Positions 22,070 through 32,320 of a stretch of 60,000 nt of DNA are shown piece by piece. Origin of the DNA: Cryptomeria japonica. Taxonomy: Eukaryota > Streptophyta > Pinopsida > Cupressales > Cupressaceae. The stretch is from positions 105,105,796 to 105,165,795 of the forward strand of contig NC_081415.1 of NCBI RefSeq assembly GCF_030272615.1, given 5' to 3'. Each line of letters begins with the position of its first letter. The stretch's first letter is position 1. A program made the translations under genes and the position numbers. The notes below the pieces were generated by a model. It was given only the letters and a program-made list of their open reading frames with translations. It searched no databases and was not told the DNA's origin.

Positions 22070-23540
22070 GTAGACACCCAAAAATGGTCAACGCTTGCGA
22101 GGTCATACTTTAACATTTGCGCATTGCCTCATTTTAGGTTTTTGCGTCGCATTAACATTTCTCCTATGTCACGCACTTGGTCTTTATCATTTGCGAACAT
22201 CGAGTCATTCTTCTATATTCTTCAATCATCTCGTCTTCGAATTTGGTCTTGTCGACAACATTATCCAGTCATGATTTTGATCGATTTTATCTTATTGCAT
22301 CAATGAGCATGCTTATTTGTCATCATTTTGGACATCGTCAATCCTAATTAGGGTTTTGTCCTCCTGTCAATCTTGCGATCAATTTGTCATCAATCATTGT
22401 CCTCTTATCAATTTTATCATCAATCTTATCATTTCGGACATCGTCAATCCTAATTAGGGTTTTGTCCTCTTGTCGATTTATCATCAATCCTTCAATCTTG
22501 TCATTTTGCGATCATTTCGCTATCGATCATTGTCTATCTCAATTATGTCAATTTGGATCAATTTGTCATTGTTCCTCGTCAATTGGCACATTTATCAATC
22601 ATTGGTCATTTATCAATCCAAAATCAAATCATGACATTAATTATCTCTAATCAAGACCTAATTGTCATCTTCGCATTTCTAATTCGTCTTCTAGGGTTTT
22701 ATGATTTGGTCATTTAACCTAATTCGCCATTTCTTCCTCTAGGATTACTAAATTATTTATTAATCCTAAGTCTTCTTATTACAATTAAATCTTTATTTAA
22801 TTGGCTAATTATTCCTCTTTGTGAATTGATTAATAAATGAAAAATTATTAATTAATTCACTAATTTTCTAAATCCTATTTTTCACCAATTTCTAATTCCA
22901 ATTTCCTAATTTGTCATCAATTTCAATTTCCTAATTTTCAAATTTCTAATTCTTTTTCCCTCCTAATTCATCTCCTAATTCTATGGGAGTGGCATTTCAA
23001 TTTGTCATGAAATTGTCATAATTGATTAATCAATCAATTTTGACATGAAATGTGTCATAATCAATCAATCAAAATTGTGCATGGAAAGTGCATAATTTGC
23101 ATAATTTGTCATAATTAACATATTGATTTGCAATTTCCATTTGAATTGCATCATGCCAATCTTGTCACTTCTCCAATTTCTCTATAAATTGGATAATTTT
23201 CCTTCAAATCCCTTCAACCCCTTCAATTACTTCTTGAAATCCGAATTGCTGTCAAACTATCAAATCTTAGTTCTAGTACTCTTGAGCTTTTTGCTTTCCA
23301 TTGTGAGGGCACTTGTAGGTGAGATCCACAAAACTATTGAAGAGGAAAGAACAACAATGGAGCCGCATGGAAGGAGTATTCAATCTTGAATCTGGTTTGC
23401 ATAATGTTTTCTTTTGAATGCTTCATTTTCATACCTCTATTGAATGTGCATTGTGATTAGGTTCATTGCAATGAGTTTTCTTATGATTGAGCTATCATGT
23501 TTAATGTTTTGATTTGATCTACTTATCTTGTAATGATTCC
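22069..23540 (+). mobile_element. LTR-like insert between the 196-bp repeats
   Basis: Starts TGTAGACACCCAAAAATGG, an LTR-type start, exactly at the end of the first 196-bp copy. It contains many TCATCAAT / CAATTTGTCAT phrases, two CCTAATTAGGGTTTTGTCC half-palindromic teloboxes (near 22,345 and 22,448) and a TATA-like CTATAAATTGG (about 23,182). No clear CA end before 23,541. No coding region. Confidence 0.5.
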
Positions 23541-23736
23541 TAACCAGCTAATAGGAGGCAGATCATTCGGATTTTCTGAGTTTTTCTAAAGATCTTTTTG
23601 TCTTCTTGTCTTTTTCTTCTCTCCCCATTGAAGGTGAAGTTGGTTAAGTACAAATTTATTACATTCTCTGAGTTTTCAAAGTCCGTTGGAGATGATTTTT
23701 GTGGACTTGTTCAAGTTTTTAGTGAGAATAATCATT
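23541..23736 (+). repeat. 196-bp exact direct repeat, copy 2
   Basis: Second copy of 21,874-22,069; the unit start is offset by 1,667 bp. The sequence then continues with TTTGTTGACTAAATGG, presumably the original right flank. Confidence 0.95.
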
Positions 23737-23944
23737 TTTGTTGACTAAATGGAATGAAAGTTTTGAAGTTATAAAAGGTTGGAGAATTTACATGTGAAAA
23801 TCCCATTCTCATGGCCAAGTATGAAAATGAAATAAAATCTCCAAACACTTAGCCGTTCGCAGCCTCGATTTTTCTTTAATCCAAGATAGATTTCTAACTT
23901 ATTTTCCTCTGTTTTACAGGTCGCAGGAGGAAATAGAAGCGGGA

Positions 23945-24450
23945 TCATCATAGAGATCGTAGTTGGAGTTTCAAGCCAAATGGAAGATTGAAGACAAGTT
24001 CACAAGCAAGGTTCATCTGAGCGTGAAGATAGCCAAAATTTGGCTAAGTATGGGAAATGTTTCACAAAGAAAATTCCAATTTCCTCAATTATGATGAAGG
24101 CATGGAGAAATTCTTCTCCAAATTTCAGGATATCAAGAAGGAGGGCATGATCATAGTGAATGTCCGAACAACTTGATCCTATCATTTCATATTTGCAAGG
24201 GGTTATCTAGAGCTTTTACCCTCCTCTCGCACAACATAAATTGGCAGCTAAAGGCAGGATCGTCATAGAAAGCACAAATGGAGTTTCAAGCCAAATTCAA
24301 AATTGAAGACATGACCATGAGCAAGGTTCGTCCAAGCATAGAGAGGGCCAAAATTTGGCTAAGTATGAGAAAAAAACTTCACGAAAGGATTTCTTCTCCA
24401 AATTCGAGGCACTTGAAAGAATCTCAAGGCATCAAGAAAGAAAAGTTCTT
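23945..24450 (+). repeat. diverged two-copy tandem repeat, about 315-bp period
   Basis: GGAGTTTCAAGCCAAAT, GAAGACA, GAGCAAGGTTC and GGCCAAAATTTGGCTAAGTA recur with an offset of about 315 bp (for example 23,965 and 24,280). Confidence 0.7.
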
Positions 24451-24790
24451 AGACTTGGTGAAAATATGGAAAAGTTAAATAAACTTCCAACTTCTTGAAG
24501 GATTTCATCTCCTGAAGAAATTAAAAAAGACAAGCTCCCAAGCAAAATCAAATGGTGAATTCAAGGAAGACATCCCACACGTTGAGGTGGCGCCTCGTCA
24601 TCTTCCAACCAATCAGATTGTTCCAAGTCAGCATGTCCAGGTTCAATGAACCTAACTTATCCAAAAGCTTCTAGAAGGGCACACTTGACAATGCAACAAC
24701 CTTTTATTTTCATTGATGGTTCATATTTAGCAAGAAGGACAAGTGTCTCAATTGTAATCATCTCATTGGTCGAGGGTAGTTAGTTTTGGG

Positions 24791-24808
24791 AAACCCTAAT
24801 TAGGGTTT
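24791..24808 (+). promoter_or_regulatory. palindromic telobox in LTR B
   Basis: AAACCCTAATTAGGGTTT, 65 bp before the TATA box, the same spacing as in LTR A. Confidence 0.85.
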
Positions 24809-24873
24809 GTAGCTTTCAATTTGGGCCCTTGATCACTGTTTGATCTCGATTGTTCATTGATTTTTGAAAAAAC

Positions 24874-24880
24874 TATATAA
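24874..24880 (+). promoter_or_regulatory. TATA box of LTR B
   Basis: TATATAA followed by GGCTACCTCCTCTCATTTGG, matching the layout of LTR A. Confidence 0.7.
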
Positions 24881-25607
24881 GGCTACCTCCTCTCATTTGG
24901 AGAGTGTGAGGTTTTCGATGTATTGTTGCGTAAGGTCATTTCCAGATAATATATTGCATGTGCGCTTTCTCTCAAGGCTTTGTAATCCCTATTATTTGAA
25001 TTTCAATTTCCTCAACACTTAGTTAAAGTTAATTTAGATTTGCTTTCATTGTTGTTAATTTGAATGAAGGATTTGATAAGTGTCAATTGATGGTGTATCT
25101 CCGCTCATACTTTTGGTGAATGGATGATTTCCATTTCACCGTGCAAAGTTAGTTTGAGCTCATCCCCTGTGCATCCCAACATCTTGATCATAAGCACAAT
25201 CCATTGAAGATTGCACCGGCTTTGTGTAGTTGTCCCTAGTGTGGCGAAGCAAAGTTTGGTTTCCCGAGAGCACCCAGTTGATACCGTCTCCAGATTTCGT
25301 AGGATTAGATTAGTCTTCCTAAACCCTATCTCTTTTCTCCTTTTTGAAAGTCTAGATCCCGAAAATCTTAAAAAAAAAAGAAGAGCCTAAAAATGCTAAA
25401 TCTATCTAAGTCCAGCAGTTCAAAAGACACTTGTTAACGTAAGTCCCCCTTGACATTTTCAGCATACACTACCCGAGAAGCTATTTCACTAAAGTCACTT
25501 GTTCGCACATATAGACCTTGGAATCAGTAGTGATTTTTCAGAAGAGGATAGAATACCTTCGGGTATCCTATTCTAATGTTTGGTAGATGATAAAACCGAC
25601 ACCAACA

Positions 25608-28320
25608 GGGCCTTGGGAACTAAATCTGGGATTAGGTATTTAAGCAAGTTTGGGCGGGGCATTTGGAGGAGCTCAGAGATTTTGAGCAGGAATTTTGAGT
25701 TAATTTCAAACGGGTCAGCTGAGATGCAAATCCTAGCTGGCCACACAGGTCAAGACAGGAACTCTGATTTGGATTCTTGCTTAAATTTTATATCTTATTC
25801 CTGTGCGTGATAAGGGAACTGCATTTTAGATCTGAGTTCTTCCATTTTGATCCAAGCAGGTCTGTTCCAGGGAGTTGAGTGCCATACCGAGGTTGCTGTC
25901 ACATATTAACCTGAGCGCAGCCCATGGACAGAGACCAGGTAGTGTTTGGAACGAGTTGGAGGGTGCAGGAGCTCTAGAGCGCCACTTTTGGGAGTCCATT
26001 GTTAGCCTGAGTTCTGAGTGGAGGGGTCCTGAAGCCAGTCAAGGTGCCTTAACAGGAGTTACAATCAGGGTTTTCTGGGCTGCACTAGGGTTTGAATCCA
26101 TTCTAGTGTGGCATTGGTAATTTTAGGGCTGCTCACCTAAATAAACTCCTGTTTCAGAGCTGGGAAGGGCTGTGCTCTATAAGAGTTGCTGCAGGTCTGA
26201 TTAAGGTTTTCTAAAACTCTGACATCCACCCAGCATACACACAGATGGCAGAAATACAGCTCCAGGATGGCTGCAGGTCAATGAGGAGTGTATGGACACT
26301 ATGTATGCATTTTGTAAGCAGTGAAGACTGTTAATGTCTAATTTGCAGACCTCTATTTGTTTCTGGTGCATTTATATCTCCAGACCTGTCTATAAACCGT
26401 TCCTCTTTACCATTTAATTAGGAGGTATACTTGAAAGTTTACTTTCTTTTAACAGCAGTCTGTTGACGGAGTTATATTGTTATACTGTTATTAAAGAAAT
26501 TTAATTAGGTTACCAGAAAACCCTAGATCTAAGGATAGAGGACATAACATGTTCTAGTTTCTTAAGCATCTCTGGTATAAATTTTTATGTTCTGATATCA
26601 GTATTATGATCTGGGTCCAGGTTTGGGGAATTTGGTAACAGCAAGCCCTATGGTTTAAGTTTGTGATGACCGTGTCTAGTTTGTTGTAGGGAACATTATA
26701 TGTATGATCTAACTATACTATGTTTCAGTGCTTCTAATAGAACTCTACATCCTTTCCACTCTGTGCATGAAAGGACTTCTGATGTAATCTTTTTGATTCT
26801 GATATATGAATACAAGAGTGGATCCTAATCCCTTTAATGATAAAAATAAAATAAAATCTAGTGGAACTCGGAAAGAAATTAAAAAAAAAAACTTACGTTG
26901 AATGAAGATTCTCCTCGAACTTCTTGGCACCTATGTAACACTCCTTGAAGAGAACAAAAAGAAAACTTGCAACCCTGAGAATTGAGTGGAAATGGAGTTT
27001 TGGTGAGGATTAAGGTAAATGTAATATCCTTTTGTTGTGTATTTCCAGTGACCTAGACGTCACTTTTTAAGATCAGTTATGATCTTTAGTTTTTTGCTGA
27101 TTTTTTTTCATTTTAAGAACTTTTCACTTTTCTGCCAAGCATTTTCAATTTGTAATTTTGTGCAACGAGAAATTTATTGCGTTCTCCACCTACAACTTGA
27201 CCATGAGAGATAATGGATGTCCTATTCGACCTTAAATAGAACTACAAAATACTCCCAAGCCATATTGAGGCAATTGTAACAGATCTGGACCAGTGAAAAG
27301 CAGAAGTGCCAATTAGCCGAAGCAATTCTCCAGAAGACACAAGAGCAGAGAGCCAAATGCCGGGCTGCCCATCCATAGGCCACAAGAACGGGTCCTTAGA
27401 TGAGGGGAGAATGAAACTAATCTTTTTTTAACTGTTTCCGAGACGTACAATGACACACCAGGGAACCACTGGGAAAGAGGGCACAAATTTGGAGAAGAAA
27501 AACCCTGAAACTGCTCCAAACATTCCCACATGTGGTGGTTGGCCTTCTCCCTAGGGGACTTGCTGACAAAGGCTCTACTTTTTGCATCTGCTCAAATAAC
27601 ATTTCAACAGGGCATTTTTGCTACAGTGTGACGTACTGTGAAATGCTATTTTATGCTATACTTCCAATTGTTGAACTTACACCTGTTGGTTTTTTGCTTG
27701 GGTAAACTCTTTTGATGTAATTGGCTGGTTTTGTTTTCTGTGCTCCATGGACTTGCCACCAAGTTTACATTTTTATTGTATTGTGCAGAGGTCTTGATTA
27801 TTGTAGTCAGTTTTCTAGCCTCATTTTAATACATATGCTTATCTTTTATCTTTTATAGGTAAAAGAAGCCTAGACTGGCAAAAATGGTTTTGGCAATTTT
27901 CTTCTATCTGAATAGTGATCAGAATTTTTTGTGTGCTGTTCTCCTGATTATTTATAGGAGATTGAGCTAAGGTCTTAGACTCTTAGCGTTCTGCAGTGGC
28001 AGCAAGGCATGTACTGTCATCTTGTGACCGTGTACATGAAATCCAAAACACAGCCAACATTTATTTGGAATTTTAAAATAAGAACAACTAAAACTATAAA
28101 ATAACTCTTTTAAGTAAATAAAATGAGTTGAGTAAATAAAATAGCTCTTCAAATAAAAATAATGTAAATGAAATAAAATAATTCTTAAATAGCTATAAAG
28201 TAAAATAAAACAACTTACTAGCAAATAAAAAATAAATCAAGGCTGATATTTCTTTGTTTTTTGGATAGATCCATTTAAGTTACTATGCCAATTATGACTT
28301 GGTTCTTTGTTATTTCTTAG
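25608..28320. other. unassigned stretch upstream of the HEN1 exons
   Basis: The first about 700 bp (to 26,300) is richer in G+C than its surroundings and looks like an old insertion or former transcribed sequence, but no frame matches a known protein. Around 27,300-27,600 is another GC-richer block without a recognised product. 28,070-28,220 is AAATAAAATA-type low complexity. If the HEN1 gene is complete, much of this is intron. I found no recognisable upstream HEN1 exon here. Confidence 0.5.
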
Positions 28321-28452
28321 GTCCTTAATTCAAAACTGGGCATGAATCATAACTCATCTACTGCAAGTTTCCAGAGTGCATCAGTATACTATGGCTCGAT
28401 TACTGAGCCTGATCAGCGGATTTGTGGTTTTGATGTGGCAACTTGCATAGAG
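28321..28452 (+). CDS. HEN1: HEN1 small-RNA 2'-O-methyltransferase, penultimate exon
   Basis: A 44-codon open exon between TTTCTTAG and GTACGTAC. It encodes SKLGMNHN...SVYYGSITE and ends GFDVATCIE. In plant HEN1 this segment follows the SAM-binding motif and carries the D-G-S-I strand before the catalytic EVIEH motif. The first catalytic Glu is its last codon. Both splice sites are canonical and the phase is 0 on each side. HEN1 methylates the 2'-OH of the 3'-terminal nucleotides of miRNA and siRNA duplexes, protecting them from uridylation and decay. Upstream exons (double-stranded RNA-binding, La-like and FKBP-like domains, SAM motif) are not found in the window, so the gene is only partly seen: either a very long intron lies upstream or this is a partial copy. 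Confidence 0.88.
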
Positions 28453-28545
28453 GTACGTACTTGAGTTTTGCTTCAGTTTGGTTGTTTGCCCCTTTGAAGG
28501 TTTCTTTACAGTTGATAAATCACACGTTTAACTATTTGGCTGCAG
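28453..28545 (+). other. HEN1 intron, 93 bp
   Basis: GTACGT...TGCAG with a T-rich 3' end. Short compared with the upstream region, which has no exon for at least 2.7 kb. Confidence 0.85.
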
Positions 28546-29025
28546 GTGATTGAGCATATGGAGGAAGATCAGGCATTCAAATTTGGAGAATGTGCTCTTG
28601 GTTCATTGTGTCCTCGCATATTAATGGTCTCAACACCCAATGTGGAATACAATCCCATACTCCAAAGAAATGTTTCAGATGTAAAAAATGATGGGGAAGG
28701 AGAAGAGTCTATGTTAGATGCTGAAGGTAAAGGTGACCTTCCTTGCAGGTTTCGGAATGATGATCATAAGTTTGAATGGACAAGAAAACAGTTTAGTGAC
28801 TGGGCATTAAATTTAGCTTCACAACATGGCTATAGTGTTGAATTTAGTGGTGTCGGTGGTTCTGGTGAGATAGAACCTGGATTTGCCTCTCAGATTGCTG
28901 TCTTCAAAAGACTCCCTGCTTATGAAGCAATACATGTTAACAATTATAGAAGCTGTAATGAGGGCTATAATGAATCAAACATTAGTGGTCCTTATAAAGA
29001 AGTCTGGAAATGGAGAGCAGGCTAA
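28546..29025 (+). CDS. HEN1: HEN1 small-RNA 2'-O-methyltransferase, last exon
   Basis: 159 codons plus TAA, starting directly after TGCAG in phase 0. Encodes VIEHMEEDQAFKFGE, then ILMVSTPNVEYNPILQR, an acidic linker of about 30 residues, FRNDDHKFEWTRKQF, YSVEFSGVGGSGEIEPGFAS and a short end YKEVWKWRAG. This is the C-terminal half of the HEN1 methyltransferase domain. Joined with the previous exon it supplies E-V-I-E-H and the later His of DDHKFEW, corresponding to the four Mg2+-binding residues of Arabidopsis HEN1 (E796, E799, H800, H860). The frame is intact and conserved up to the usual end of the family, which argues against a long-dead pseudogene. The stop comes a few residues before the Arabidopsis end, losing only its Lys-rich tail. 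Confidence 0.93.
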   Translation: MIEHMEEDQAFKFGECALGSLCPRILMVSTPNVEYNPILQRNVSDVKNDGEGEESMLDAEGKGDLPCRFRNDDHKFEWTRKQFSDWALNLASQHGYSVEFSGVGGSGEIEPGFASQIAVFKRLPAYEAIHVNNYRSCNEGYNESNISGPYKEVWKWRAG

Positions 29026-29240
29026 GGATTTTGTAAAATCGGGTCCTTTTGGTTTCTTTTGAGATTATTTGTCTCAGAAATTTTGTTTCTGTTTTTCATC
29101 ATTTACTAATTTGAAGTAATATGGTATGCTCTGTCCTATAGAATGGAAACTATATACTAGTCACATACTGAGAAAGAAAAAATAAGCTTGAAGCTACCAC
29201 AGCCAAGCAATTCTGAAACGGGAGAGAATACATCATCTGA
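29026..29240 (+). other. probable HEN1 3' UTR
   Basis: T-rich sequence directly after the stop codon. AATAAG near 29,180 could serve as a weak polyadenylation signal; no clear AATAAA is seen. Confidence 0.4.
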
Positions 29241-30477
29241 ATTTAACACCACAAAATTTTGAATAACCGTGTCATTGTTGGAGATGCCAAAGCGTGATTG
29301 TTGGAAGCAGCCGCAGCATGTCCATTCACATTATATCATAGATAGCAACAGTGTTTACTGTGACATACTTTTAGCCAGATGAACAGAAAATGGCTTTTTT
29401 TTTCCAGTGGAAGGATTATAGAATCAAACGATTGGCTAGCTGTGCTGTGATATAGTATATTGAATTACTATATTGAATTATAATTATTAGTTTTTAATTT
29501 TAACTTCAAAGCACTTTGGGTGCTTAGCAATGTTTAATGCTGTAATTATGATGGACATCTGTCCATTGATTTTGAGTTATCTATGATATATCACATTGAA
29601 ATGAAGAAGTACCATCGTGTGAAATAAGTCAAAATTTAATTCAATGTCGAAATTTCAGCTTATGCATTGAATTTCTTTTAAGTTTTCTAATTTATTGTCT
29701 TCTTAAGGTAAATTTCCTAAGTACAGGGTTTAGTTTGAAACAATTGGATTCGTTGCTAAGACAACAAGAATTATTGTTAGCTCTGAATTGTCTTTGGTTA
29801 AACATTGAGTTTATTCGTAACCCCACTAACTGGGTCGGCAATGAGATGACATAGCCACTTACATTGTACTAACTTGCAATAAATCAATCTAACAGTATCA
29901 CCATACAAATGTATCAAATTAAGTTACATGTATGGTATAGACTAAGGTGGATACTGAACACCCATATGAGAACTTTTTCTTGGACCAATTTTCCTTAAAG
30001 GAGGGAAATCACTTTTATTATAGTCGAAAACTGAATGCCACCCATGTCAGTTAATGGCATTCATCATTTCATGATTAGTTTATGGATGGAAGAGTCGCAA
30101 CAATAACACCATCACTTAACCAATACATTATGAGAAGAACCCCAATTCTGGATTTATACAAAGAACATCATTAAATATTCTTATGAAAACAAAGAACATC
30201 ACTGGCCACTATATCTCTGAAGATGACCCCACCACGAACAATGATGATAAAAAGAACTCGGGAAGCCAACATTAAACGTTGTTTTTGGGCTCATCGGAAT
30301 TCCACAGTAATTTCTGCTGTGTTCAGTTGACTTGAGTCTACCAAATATATAATTCAAATATGTTAAGGTTTGTAAATAAAATGATCAAATAATTTTATGT
30401 TGATAAACTTCCAAACCGTAGATGTCTAGAAAGAGGTGCCCACAAAGCATAGGCTTCTTGATTGAATGTTTGCCAAT
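29241..30477. other. unassigned AT-rich stretch
   Basis: No gene or recognisable element seen. Confidence 0.45.
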
Positions 30478-30973
30478 CTAGCACGAAATATTCTCTATGT
30501 TGTGTATACAATTTGAAAAGAAATATTGTTTGAGCAAAGATAATGTCTTTCTTGTTCGAAGTGTCCAATTACCTTGGGGCAATGTACCTCCCAGATAGGT
30601 CATTGAAGAGGTGGACATGAAAGGGACAAATGTGCTTGAACTTTTAGAGCAGCTAGTCAAACAAGTAGTGATTGACAATCTTATCGCTTTGATTTGAAAG
30701 TGATATGGGTTGGAGTAGAGTACATTTCAACAAATGAATGAGAGAGGTTCTAAGGTAGTATCCATCCTTGTTTTTTTCCCCATCTCGTGTTTGATGCACA
30801 GAGAATGTCATCCATTTCATATGGCATGCGTTCTCGACCTTTATTTGTGTACGCAAAAATTGATGCGACTTATACTTAAAGGGAATGATGGTTTCCCTTA
30901 GTGTTGTTAGTGTTCGGTCAACTTGTATTATGCCGTACAACTCTTTTTGAAAGGTGGAGAAGCATCGACCCAT
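30420..30973 (-). pseudogene. decayed unrecognised reading frame
   Basis: Two open stretches (30,653-30,973, 106 aa; 30,478-30,678, 66 aa), plus another frame with few stops, suggest an old coding sequence on the minus strand. Phrases such as MKWMTFSVHQTRDGEKNKD and IAPRQLDTS-like strings are protein-like in composition, but I do not recognise the family. It may equally be chance. Confidence 0.3.
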
Positions 30974-31164
30974 GTCATTGAATGCTTGTTAAGTGATAAA
31001 TGTTTGGATATCCATTTTGGGTGAATAATGCATCACGTGCATAATCTAATGCATCAATTTTAATCTTGAAGGGTTGTGCATTGCATGATGTGGTTAATAC
31101 CTAGATGACATGAATGCATTCTTGAGTTCCACTAGGGCACACTTCTAGGAAGGAGGAGCCTTCT

Positions 31165-31280
31165 AACTTTGACATGTAAATATGTGAGAATCCAAGGAGA
31201 TTGACTTTGACATGTAAATGTTTGAGAATCTAAGGAGATTAACTTTGACATGTAAATGTGTGAGAATTCAAGGATGAACA
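31165..31280 (+). repeat. 38-bp tandem repeat, 3 units
   Basis: CTTTGACATGTAAATGTGTG followed by AGAATCCAAGGAGATTGA starts at 31,167, 31,205 and 31,243. The last unit is followed by a doubled AGGATGAACA. Confidence 0.9.
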
Positions 31281-31374
31281 AGGATGAACAAGTGGTAGTA
31301 ATTTGCAAGTCCAAGGAAGATTGAGGAAAATTGAGGCTTCATGAAATTGCACATTATTGGAAAATGGTAGATCA

Positions 31375-31500
31375 CCTTAATCTTCTTTATATTAAATGGT
31401 AAGCTTGTGTGGTTGATGAGTTGGAATATCTTAATCTTTTTTATATTAAATGGTAAGCTTGTGTAGTTGATGAGTTGGAATATGTGTGGTTGATGAGTTA
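31375..31500 (+). repeat. 54-bp tandem repeat, just over 2 units
   Basis: CTTAATCTT(C/T)TTTATATTAA then ATGGTAAGCTTGTGT and GTTGATGAGTTGGAATAT, starting at 31,376 and 31,430. A partial third unit GTGTGGTTGATGAGTT ends it. Confidence 0.9.
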
Positions 31501-32320
31501 GGTTGTGATTTGGTTTGATAGATGATATTTAGGATACTCCTACCATGCTCAACACTCTTTGTAATTCTTGCTAGATATAATGATATCATCCAAATAGACA
31601 ATGGTTTGAAAATGTTGTTAATTAGGTGGATGAATGTGATTTTTTGGATTAATATTGTTGGCACCAAAAGGCTACCATGTATTCATATAATCTCTCTTTT
31701 TATTTGACTTCTTTCACATAAAAAAAGCTTTCACTTCTTTAATATTTCTTTCAAAAATATTTATTAATGATACCATTTCTTTACCATTATTTTATTAATT
31801 TTGTAATACTTGATGCATAAGTTCCACAAGCCATTTTTCTTTGGCTAGAGAATTATTAGGTTGCCATAGGGAGAAAAGCCTTTGATATTTCCCTAATTAA
31901 CAAGCTATTGTCTTGATTTTAGAACTATGTTGATCTAACGCTTTATTACAAAGTGTGTTGATATACTTTTGGGATCTCTAGGGGTGTATGTTTGAGCTAT
32001 TGTTGATGTTGCTATTGCAATGTGGCACGTGAATCTGGATGTATTGCTAATGGATGTTTGGAGGTGTTTGGGTAGCTCATGAACACAACAAAAAATCAAG
32101 TGCATGATGCAAGATTAAACCAATTCTTCATGGATACCAAAGAGAGTTTGGTCTTTCGGAAGGAATTTTGAGTGATATGTTGCATATGTGGTACCAAAAT
32201 TTTGATGAACTAGGTTTGTAGCTTTGTGTGTGTGCGCACACGCACAAAAGCATGTTTGTATGTATAAGTATGTGTGTGAGTTTGTGTATGTGTTTGTGAA
32301 TGCATGCATGCATGTATCTA
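31501..32320. other. unassigned stretch
   Basis: AT-rich and non-coding. A GT/CA-rich patch with the palindrome TGTGTGTGCGCACACGCACA lies near 32,225-32,246. Confidence 0.45.

Larger units (their letters stand above)
19957..25607 (+). mobile_element. giant LTR B (rearranged member of the same family)
   Basis: Shares with LTR A the block TGGAATGTCATCCT...CATCCGGACAATATATATG (about 20,118-20,346), with LTRs A and C the telobox and TATA region, and with LTR C the GAAGATTGCACCG block. It ends CGACACCAACA at 25,607. Between hairpin and promoter it carries a CCGCC-box array and a 196-bp duplication around an LTR-like insert. The 5' end is uncertain: TGTTCGGAATGGGGACC near 19,957 resembles the start of A with a deletion, but no target duplication matching the right flank GGGCC was found. 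A reverse PBS-like string lies at about 19,986-19,999. Confidence 0.65.

Noticed and set aside
25875-27602. Upstream HEN1 exons
   Set aside because: No frame there shows the SAM-binding motif or other HEN1 domains.
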